Assembly (NCBI GenBank): GCA_030789695.1
Contig: CM061142.1
Location: 353,189,486 to 353,253,485 of the forward strand
Source: Scilla litardierei
Lineage: Eukaryota; Streptophyta; Magnoliopsida; Asparagales; Asparagaceae
Direction of reading: 5' to 3'
Length of the DNA: 64,000 nt
Below, in pieces: positions 50,101 to 61,650 of this stretch. Within the stretch, counting starts at the first letter, position 1. Each line of letters opens with the position of its first letter. The notes beneath the pieces are model-generated. The model worked only from the letters and a program-made list of their open reading frames with translations. It was not told the DNA's origin and did not search any database. The translations under genes and the position numbers were made by a program.

Positions 50101-53100
50101 ACCCTTTTTAAAGTTATTTTCCAAAAGATATGAACTGAGACGGTCGTACCAAGCTCTGGGAGCTTGCTTCAGACCATACAAAGCCAGCAATATTCTAATG
50201 GCTTCTAATCTAGCAACGGGTGCAAAAGTTTCATCACAATTAATTCCCTCAATCTAGTTATATCCTTTGGCCACTAATCTTGCCTTATTTCTGATTACAA
50301 TTCCAGATTCATCAAGTTTGTTTTTGAAAATCCATTTAGTGCCAACAATTGGGTAATTAGCAGGTCGGGGCACTAATGTCCAAACATTATTTCTATCAAA
50401 CTGATTAATCTCATCATGCATGGCCATAACCCAACTTTCATCAGTTAAAGCAATTTCAACGTTCTTGGGTTCAATTTCAGAAATGAAGTCACCATGAATG
50501 CATAAGGCACACAAGTTATTGAAAGTGGATCGGGTACGTATACCTTCCGTAGGAGTCCCCATGATCAGCTCAGGTGGATGATGTGGATTGAACCTGAGCT
50601 CTCCTCTTTCCAGTCTATTTCCTTGTGGTACTTCTGGTTCAGCTTCCTTTTGGCCTTCAGATGGTTCAGCTATGTTTTCAGGCTCTGTAGTTTCCTTGTC
50701 TGCATCTTCAGTTTCCCTGCAATTTAAAGGATCTATTTCAGCTTCATCAAATTTCACATTAATTGACTCAACAACAGTTAAGGTTCGTTTATTGTAGATC
50801 CTGTATGCTTTGCTCCTTGATGAATATCCTACGAACACTCCTTTGTCTGATTTGGATTCAAATGTTCCCAGCTGATCTCCTGTGTTTAAAATGAAACACC
50901 TGCATCCAAATACTCTGAAATATGAAATGTTAGGAGTCTTGCCATGCCACAGTTCATAGGATGTTTTGTTCATTAAAGGTCTAAGCATAACCCTGTTGCA
51001 AACATAGCAGGCTGTATTCACTGCTTCGGCCCAAAAATACATAGGAAGAGAATAATCATTAAGCATGCTTCTTGCCATCTCTTTTAAAGTTCGATTCTTT
51101 CTTTCGACCACTCCGTTTTGTTGAGGTGTTCTAGGAGAAGAAAATTCATGTAAAATCCCCTTTTCCAAACAGAAGTTTTCAAAAACAGAGTTTTCAAATT
51201 CACCACCGTGATCACTTCTAATTTTCATAATCGAAAGATTTTTCTCATTTGAAACTTGATTACAAAAATTTTGGAAATTTTCAAAGGAATCCGATTTCTT
51301 GGTTAAGAAGTAAACCCATGTATATCTAGAAAAATCATCGATCAAAACAAAACAAAATCTCTTTCCATTGAGGCTAGCAACATCGGTAGGCCCAAACAAA
51401 TCCATATGAATCAATTCTAGGACTCGTGAAGTGGTAACTTCCCGAATTCCCGTAAAAGTGGATCTAGTTTGCTTACCTTTTGTGCATGTAACACACAACT
51501 TACCATTCTCGTACTGTTGATGTGGCAAGCCTCGGACCAGGTTTTTATTCTCTAGCTTATGTAGCAACTTCATGCTGGCATGTGATAGTCTCCGGTGCCA
51601 TAGTATAGCCTCCTCCTCCCTGCCAATCAAACATTTAGCAATTGTCATTTCTTCAATTATTATTGTATAAACATTATTTTTCCTATTGGCTATGAAGAGG
51701 GTATTACCTGTGACCGAGTCATAAATTTTACAAATTTTCTCATCAAAAAGTACTTTCATACCTTTGTCACAGAGTTGGCTTATGGAGATGAGGTTGTGTT
51801 TGAGATTTTCAACCCAGAGGACGTCAGAAATTTTAAAAGTATTGTTGCCAACAATACCTTTACCCATTACCTTGCACTTGCCGTTGTCCCCTAATGTAAC
51901 ACTTCCTCCTTCTTGCTTTACGAGGCTAAGGAACTTGTCGATGTTCCCTGTCATGTGTCTTGAGCAGCCTGAATCCAAATACCACTCACACAGTTGTTCC
52001 TTAGCCACGCTGAGTCCCTACACATAAGAAGAACAAGGTATGTGTGACCTGGGTAGCCAAATAGGTCCACAATGGTTAGTCATAGTACCTTTCGGAACCC
52101 ATACTTGTTTGAACTTCATGTTTTGGTTCTTATAACGACAATTTCTATATAAATGCTCAAAAGAACCACATGTATAACATTTGGCGTTCCGTTTCTTTTT
52201 CTTGATGTAATGATTTTTCTTTATCATGTTTTCATTATAAACATTTCCAAATCCTAGTCCTTGTTTATCGTTTTTGATTGACTGGTATCCAAGAATGATG
52301 TCTAGTGATTTCCTTCCTACACCAAATTTTCTGATACTCAGTTCTAAATCAGAGACTTTGGATTTCAAAAAGATGTTTTCATTTACTAGCATGACACTTT
52401 TATTTATAAAACTCTTTCTAACATTATCTTCATTTTTAGCGAGAGTTTCTATTCTTTTATTTAGGCCAACAATCTTTTCATTACCATTCTTAATTTCTAG
52501 CTTTAATGAAGCACAAGTCTGACAAGGTATAGCTTCAGTAATACTAGATTTTCCTTTGAGTTTTTCAATGGTAATTTTGAGCGATGCAATTTCATTTTTC
52601 AATTTTATTTCATTTTGCAAAACATTATAATTTTCTTGCTGTAGTTGGAAATTCATTTCTTTATAATTTTCTATAGAGGATTCAAGAGAAGTAATTTCTG
52701 AATTCATGTTTTCACAAATGTTCATTAATTCTGGTAAAGAAAATTCATCTCTTACCTTGTTCGTGTCGCTTTCACCTATTAGGCAAAGTGATGATTGCGC
52801 TACTTCGTCTTGTGGTTCGTCTTCATCGTCATCATCCCATGTTACCGCAAATGATTTCCCTTTGGCTTCGGATGACGCGTTCTTTGTTGGACAGTTTTTC
52901 ATGAAATGTCCAAATTTCTTGCAGTTGAAACATTGAACACTTTTAGTAGTATTCTGTTCAGACGAGGAATTCAAAGGATTAAACTTATTAAAACGATTGA
53001 ACCTTTTTGCCATTTCAGATTTTCCGGCAGGAGTTCTGATGAAGCGTCGGAATCCTCTGACCATCAGTGCATGTTCCTCGTCGAGATCTTCTTTGTCACT

Positions 53101-56100
53101 TTCTTCGGCTTTGAGAGCGATGGTCTTTAAAGGTTTAGCCTCACCTTTTTCTCTTGTCTCGACGGTTTTGAGTTCCAGCTCATGGGATAACAGATTCCCA
53201 ATCAGATCATCCAGCTTCAGCTTAGTGAGATCTCTAGCTTCTTGGATGGCCGTCACTTTAGGTCGGAAGGAACTAGGAAGCGCTCTTAGGATTTTCCGAA
53301 TGAGGTCGATGCTGTCGTAAGACTTTCCCAAGGCTTTTGAGTTGTATACGATGTTGGTGAAGCGAGTGTACATGTCCTTGATGGATTCTCCTGGTAGCAT
53401 GTGGAAACCATCGTACTCTGAGCTCAGCAGCGCTAATCTGGACTCCTTCACCTGAGAGGTTCCTTCGTGAGTGACTTCGAGAGTGTTCCAGATTTCCTGC
53501 GCAGTAAGACAATGAGATATACGGTTAAACTCAGTTCTGTCAAGTGCACAGATAATTGCATTCATAGCTTTACCATTTAGAGCATAACGTTTGTTATCGT
53601 TATCATCCCATTTATCTTCTGGTTTTGGTACTTCAATATCTTCAATTTTGATTGTAGGTGGGTGATAGCCTTTAGCAACAATTTTCCAAATTTCAAGATC
53701 TGAAGAGACTAGGAAAATTTTCATCCTAGCTTTCCAGTAAGCAAAATCAGTCCCATTAAATTTGGGTGGTCTAACTGTAGACTGTCCTTCAGTAATTGCT
53801 GAATCATATGTATTCATTATGAACTAGACTCAAATGGCCAGGCCTGGAGCTCTGATACCACTTGTAGGATCTAAATAAGGCCTAGAGGGGGGGTGAATAG
53901 GCCTTTGACCAAATTATCGCAAGATAAAAATTAAGCCTAGTTTACAGCATGCAGTTTAGGAATTGGACAATCAAAGCATTCACAGAAGACACAGAATTTA
54001 ACGTGGTTCGGTCCCCATGACCTACGTCCACCCCAATGAGCAATCACTTATACTGTTTCTTTAAGAAGTTACAATCTCCCTTAGATTGGTGCACCAACAC
54101 CAACCTGTCAGACCAACTCAAGCTCACCAAAGCCAAAAAGAAACATACAAGAATCACTCCCCAACCCAACTTGCCCCAACAAGTTTGGTTCCCAGAGTCC
54201 CAAATAACGGAAGAAATTATATTACAGAAATGCTGATCAAAACATTAATAACTTCACAAATAAATAAGATCAAGAGTTTAGAAAGCTCATTTGTGAAGAT
54301 TTCTCTGGTTGTCGTCTTTCAGCACATCAGTAGCTTCGCAACGCTTCTTACGGAATGATGATCGGATGTCTGTAGAAGAAGTAGTCGCTGTCCCCGTGGA
54401 AGTAGTCGGTAGAAGTTCCTCACTCAAAATGATCTCATTTGCTGCACAGGAGGAACTAGCTGCTCAACTTGCTATCACTGCGTCGGGGATGAAGTCACGG
54501 TCGCAACGCTTCTTACGGAACTCAATTTGGATCTCTAGAACTCCACTTATTGATGAAAATGTGAAGAGATGTACATGGGTATATATAGGATCAGCTTAAC
54601 GGGTCTGTGCACTGTTTGAAGGGATCCGCTAACGTCGGCTTCGCGGGTTTTAAACCGCTGGGACCCGCAACCGCGAAAGCGGCATGTCGGCAACCGTCGG
54701 ATCGGGGATGGATGGACGAGATGCGGCCACGTCTCGCGGATTTTCCGCGTTCAGCGCCCGCCTCCGCTGACGAGCCGCCCGCCAGCGCTGACTCGAGTCG
54801 GCAGCACCTGAACCGTTGGATGGAGATCCGACGGTGGAGATTACGCCACGTCGCCCGCGGCTGACTCAGTGGCGCCCGCCTTCCGCGACTTCGTCGATTG
54901 GTTGGTGACCGTTCGATGCTGATCGAGCGGTGCTGAAGAAACCACGTCGCCCGCTTCGAGCGGCCGTCGGATGCGCGATGGACGGCCAGGATTGCGCCAG
55001 GTCGACTTGGATTTAATTCAGCGATGAAGCGTATATATGCACAGTACCGTATGCCGTATTTGCTGAGTATTTTCACTGTATTCTTGCGTATTTGGGCATC
55101 AAATAAATCCCAAAAATTCTGAAATAATTCTCAAAAATCCCAGAGCTTCATATTGACATGTGAGAATTGTTTCACCTCATTTCTCCACTTGTAGAAAAAG
55201 TTTCTTCTTTGTATACTCTGTATTCTCTCGTATTTCCCCGTATTTTGACTTCAAACAATCTCCATAAATCCTGAGAAAATTTCCATGATGTTTATAGCCT
55301 ATGTTTAACTCTAGGGTAGAGTTTCATAGCTATACTCTCTTGTTTGAGCAGCTTGTGTAATTCCAAATGAAGTTTCAGCTCCGTATTTCAACGTACTTGA
55401 GTACGTTCATGTGTAACCTGAGCAATCATGACTATAGGGACCTGTGACACACTCAACAAACATATTAGAACAGTTCAGTAGGGTTTGTTATCATCAAACA
55501 TAGGCTAGAATATTGTTCCCAACACTCCCCTCATATAATGATCAAGTGTGGAGGCTCTCTGCCATATAAGATCCTGAATGGAGTCATCTGTGCAGCGGAA
55601 TGGTACAAGGTGTTGTACCAATATTCTGCGCAAGGGAGCTATGTCGCCCATTGACTAGGTGACCCCGATGCAGAGCATCATAAGTCTCTACGCTCCTATT
55701 CACCACCTCCATTTGCCCGTGAGTCTAAGGATGGTTGGCTGTGCTTCGACTGAGAGCGGTCCCCTGCATTCGGAACAGCTCCTTCCAAAAGTGCTCATGA
55801 AGACATTGGCCCTGTCAGAAACAATAGAAGCTGGATACCCGTGTAGCCTAATAACCTCCTTCAGAAATGCTGCTGCAACCGTCGTCATCGTGTATAGATG
55901 TCGCAGAGGCACGAAATAATCGTACTTGTTGAGGCGGTCCACCACAACAAAAATGACCGTGTACCTCTCAGACTTCGGTAGCCCATCAATAAAGTCCATC
56001 GAGATATCCTTCCACACCATCTCTGGTAGTGTCAAGGGCTGTAAAAGTCCAGCGAAAGCAGTCGCCTAATACTTGTGACGTTGGAAAACGTCACAACCTG

Positions 56101-57649
56101 CCATAATCATATGACACAATCAGAGCCTGAGCTTGACTTGGAGCTTGAGGCAGTATTGGAATCCCCACAAGAGACTGAACCCGAACCAGAGTCAGAGACT
56201 AAACCAGAGATTCATCTAGTACTACAGTCTGAATCTGAACCAAAATCTGATCTAGTGCGTTCTGAGACAGAGACAAAAATTCAGTTCCTGCAACATGAAA
56301 CAGAGCATCATTTAGAACCATCTGTGGAGCATGTGCCCGAGTTGCTTTTAGAAGCACCATTGGATCTGATTAAGTACATTGAGTTCGTGATCCTAGATTC
56401 TCATCCCCTAACCAACAGACACGTGTTGAATATTTTTCTATCTTTCACAATTAGGGAGAAATGTTTAGAAGATGTCCATCGGCAAGTTTGGGATCAGATT
56501 CTCCTTCCCTAACCAACAAACACATGCTGAATATTTTTCTATCTTTCACAATTAGGGAGAAATTTTTAGAAGATGTCCATCACCAAGTTTGTATCTTGAT
56601 ATACTTCAGAATTTGTGAACGTGTCTTTTCCAACTGCAAAGGACTACTGATTTCTGTTTAGCTGTGCTACTTTTGTCAATCTTCACGAGTTGGGTGAAAT
56701 TTTTAGAAGACGTCTATTGACAAGTTTGTATCCTGCTATACTTCAGAATTCATGGACGTGTCTTTTCCAACTGCAGAAGATTACTGATTTTTGTTTACAT
56801 GTAGTACTTCTGTTTACCTTTACTAGGAGGTGAAGCTCTCAAGCAGTGGAGAATGATAGTGATACTGTTAGGATTGTATTTGTTTTTAGTCTTTAGTTCA
56901 TTTTGAGTCTTTTAGAAGTCTTAAGATTTTTGGGTGAGTTTAGTCCCACATCGGATTTGTTCGGAGAAGTGTTGGGTTGTAAGCCTATATAAAGGCTATA
57001 GAGTTGCATCTTGGAAATCAATGAATGAATGAATGAATGATTTCAAAGGAAATTTTTCTTAAACCTATGAAAGGTTCTCTTTTCTTAATGCGAAGCCTTG
57101 GCATCTTTGGTGCGAAACCAAGAAACCCTAGTTATCTAGTTTTCCCCCTAAATCTCATAATCATCCACCAAATTCTTAGATCCCACCACGTCCTACATCA
57201 CACGGTCTACTTTCGCACTTAAAGTATTTGCCACTCCTTGTCTGTCTTTACCTTATCTTAACACCTCCTGTTTTGCACCTGCTTCATCTTTATGAGGTGT
57301 ATTTTGTAACTACTATAAGAGATAAAGGTCATGCTCTTGAGACTTCAGTCAATGCCAATGTCATTTTTGTCACAACCCGAACAGTCGAATTGCTACTTCG
57401 GCTCCTATTTTTCCATCCTACATAGCTTCACATACATTCCAAATATGTCTTAAAGGTGTTGCATATACATACATACATACATATATATGAGACTAATATG
57501 TATCAAACGCCATATCAGGCAACCACTCATGTGCACTCTCATATAAAGGGAGCGTGTACAAGCCCACATGGGCTTGTACTTGTTGTACACGCCTCTTTTA
57601 TGTGAGAGGGCACATGAGGGTTTGCCTCATATGACGTATGATACACATT

Positions 57650-57728
<79 letters not shown>

Positions 57729-60700
57729 ACTAGATATTCTAGCTTACTAATCTCATCGCAAAGAATTTAGGACCCTATGATTCTATTATTCCTAATTTTA
57801 CTCTTGTAGCAAATCCTTCAATTATACTCCTTGGATTTTCAACTAAGGTGCTACGCATTATATGATTTTTGATAACATCATTCTCACAAACTATTTTTCT
57901 ACTCACTGTTTATGCATTTACCTTGCTAATGGCACACCATTTATATTTACACAGTATGGTGATGTCACCATTACATTTAATTCTTTGGGTTGTCTTTCCT
58001 TACATTCAATTTTTTCGCATTTCTATGCTTTTTATGCAATTATTATTTTAGTAAATCATTGATATATTCCGCACTTATTAAGTATGCCAATTGATGATTT
58101 TTATTTTTTTTAAAATCATTGAATTGGCCGCACTTATTAAGTATGCCAATTGATGATTTTTATTTGATGCGAATAAACCCATATGAGCGATTTGATGTGT
58201 TTGCTAAGTGTTGTGCACGACTAAAAAGACATGAACAAGCCATAAATCACTAATAAAAAGCCATAAGCCATCATGATGTCAATTCACCATGATGGCTCAT
58301 GATGTCAAAAAATGGAAGAGAAATTTGTGCTCTGAAACTGGTAATCCCAATTCACTTGAAGATTGAGCTAGGTTTTCTAGGCATGCGATTGATAGCAGGA
58401 GAAAAAACAAGATTGAAAGGGAAGTCAAGGTTGGTTTCATATACTGAGCTTTTTAATCAAGAGAAAAAAAGGGAACATGGTCTTCTTTGCAAGAAGCCAA
58501 AAATAAGCATATTACTGGAAGTTATGCTCATGAAAAAGCAATGAAGTATTTTGTGTATCAAAATTGTCAAGAAGGTATTTGGTGGGGGAAGACTTGTTTG
58601 TAGTGAGAAGTCGTTGCATTTAGTGCTCATAAACAAGTTGCTGGCCGAAACTGATTTGTAAACAAAGAAGCATGTATTGATTTTTTGAAATCTTGCATGC
58701 TCATGGAAAAGCTTAGGAAGAAGTTTTTATGTGGGCCAAAATTGTTTATTTAGAGAACTAAGAGCCGAATTCTATGAAGGATATGCTGTCTAAAAACTTC
58801 ACACACAGACAGAAACAGAGAGTTTTTCTTATCAAATAATAAATGAAGAGAAGATAGTTTTGTTGGACAAAGAAAAATAAAGAAATAAAAATTTTTGTTG
58901 AAGAATTTTTTGAAGATCAAGACTTAGGTGTGTACATCTTGATATCGTACACATGTTTATAGTCTGTACATATAATGGCAAGCACGGTCCAGTACACAAC
59001 CATGACCATGTTGGATGTGACAAACAGACTAAGATATTTAATTACCTTTTACAAAAAACACCCCCAAAAAATTACAAAAAACATTTGTGATAAATTTCAG
59101 CAGTAAAGCATGGCCTTCTTATTAAAAGCATGTTCCCCCTTTTAATGCTTTTTCAGCCGCCATATCAGCATAACAATGCTTCAAATCATGAATAATAATC
59201 ACAAATGCAGAACAATAAACATGGAAAAAGAAATCAAGTATAGTGAAACAAAAAGATTTATCTAGGTTCTGTGCAAAGCTTATTCCTTCCCCCAAGATTA
59301 CTAATGTAAACCAACCAATCGATTGCTTACATCTGTAAATATTATTAAAAAGGAAAATTACAAGGATTAATCCATTAATAAACATTATATAAAGTTGAGT
59401 TTATAAATTCCAAAATTTGCAGCATTGTTGTGTTGATATGTGATACGATCCGGTGGATCGATCAATCAAATTAGCGATTTAAAGGTGGAAAAATGTAAAA
59501 AGAGAAAATTTTATAAGATTATAATGAAAAACAAAGATAGTTGGATCTTTTTGAAAAGGAGACATTCTCTCCTAGCTTTTAAATGAACGGAATAAAAACC
59601 TAAATCACCTTCACAATGGATACCTAATTGTTCTTCACAAATAAGCATGAAAAATACGAACGGCGGCTAGCCCTAAATAAATAGAAAAATGGATTTACTA
59701 ATCTAGTCTGAAAAGACTAGAATACCCCTGGATCCACTACGCGGTGTCCACATGTCTTCTGCGTCGCACGTAAGTCACCAATGGGGGCCGGCGGCTAGGG
59801 GGATGCGGTTCCAGGTGGGGCGTCTGCATCAATACCCCCCAAAAGTGCCACATTGTCCTCAAGGTGGATGTCCGGAAGCTGTGCCTGGATCACGTCGTAT
59901 GCCTTCCATATTGCATCGCAGTCCGGTAAGCCCGTCCAATGTATCAGCACCTCCTTGCGTCCTCCCGGGGCCCGTCGAACTGTACGAACCTCCAACGGCT
60001 CCAGCATCATCTCCATGTCCTCAGTCAGCGTGGGTGGTAGCGTGGACGCTGCTGCCTACTTCCCAATGGCTCTCCGTAACTTGCGACACATGAAACACCG
60101 GATGGATCATCGCCGTAGTTGGCAGCCTCAACCTGTAGGCGACCTGACCAATTTTGGCCTCTATCTCGAAGGGTCTGTAGTACCGGGCCGTTAACTTCTC
60201 ATTCCTCCTCCTGGCTAATGACTTCTGCGATAGGGCCTCAGCTTCAGATATACCATATCCCCCTCCTGGAAGTGTACGTCCCGTCGATGTCCATCAGTCC
60301 TCGTCTTCGTCACCTGTTGCGCCCTCAGTAGATGTTTTTTCAGCTCCTCCAACAAGCTATCACTCTCCTCCATATACCCCTCTACCTGTGACATCGGGGT
60401 CTACCTATCCCCAAAACGAAGCAGAGATGGCGGGTCACGGCCGTATAAGAACCGAAATGGTGTCGTACCTGCTGCCGAATGGTATGAGGTGTTGTACCAA
60501 TACTTGGCACATGCTAACCACCTGTGCCACTGTCGGGGTGTCTCTGAAGCAAAACACCGTAGATATGTCTATATGCTGCGATATATTTTATTACTTTCTT
60601 TGTCTAGAAAATCATACATTTGAATTTTAAATTCTCACCGATGTAAGAACTGTCAAATATATCCTAAGTATCAAGGTAATAAGCGCATCTTAGTATTTAA

Positions 60701-61565
60701 ATTAACCACAGAACTTTTAAATATATCACTATTCATATTACAAATTCTTTTTAAAGGTAATCTTTCCGGGAGAGAAAGACCTAAAATATTTGGGACAGAA
60801 AATGGAGAGATTTGAGGGGATGACAGTTCAGTTCCTTTCCACATTCCTTAACATGAATAATGGAGGAATAAATGTCTTCATATAAACGGGACGGTTTGGA
60901 TGATTTCATTGGCCTCTCAAGAGAAACTTTTTATGGGAACTATGAAGTGATCCAGATTTTGAGATAATGACACTATAATGTCCTCTTGGTTGAAACCCAC
61001 TTTCCATACCATACCAATCAATATTTTCCTCTGTATCTTCTCTACCATCATTCATCTTTCTTAACAGCAGGGAAGTGTGCTCTCTTTATCCCTCAATTTG
61101 CTATCTGTCATATGTATCTCACCGAGAACTGGACATGAAAAAAGCTGGGTCCGCACTTTTCTCTGTTTCAACCTGTTTATGTAAATGACTGATTGGAAAT
61201 CCGATCTTGCTCATGGTTTGGATGTCTAGGAAAACCCGATCTATCATAGGAATATCATGATGCGTTTTGCAGATCGCATCTTATCAGTAATAATTGGACA
61301 TGTCAGAAGCAGCACATACCTACTTATGACTAGCTGAAAATCAGATCTTGCCCATAGTTTGGCCAGAGGAAACTGATCTTAAGCTGAAACTTCTGTGAAA
61401 GACATCAATCATGGACTTGCTCTTCATATAAATTTCTTGTTTTCAGCAAAGGTTTCCATGCCATGAATAAGATGACAGATCTCAAAACCTAAACTGTCGA
61501 GAGATCCACTCTTAAAGTCATATTATATCATGGCATGCATGCTCCACATTTTATGTCATGTTACT

Positions 61566-61650
<85 letters not shown>

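Larger units (their letters stand above)
46348..55524 (-). mobile_element. Young Sirevirus (Ty1/copia), 9177 bp, in intron 6
   Basis: Complete element on the minus strand. LTRs are 46348-48009 and 53863-55524, both 1662 bp, differing at about six positions by eye (0.4 percent). The target duplication is CTCCC (46343-46347 and 55525-55529). Primer site TGGTATCAGAGCTCC and a polypurine tract sit at the expected places. Gag is open; pol has an in-frame stop at each of two places and an in-frame deletion in reverse transcriptase. No envelope-like gene is present between pol and the 3' LTR (48010-49095). The near-identical LTRs imply insertion very recently on an evolutionary scale. Confidence 0.95.
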
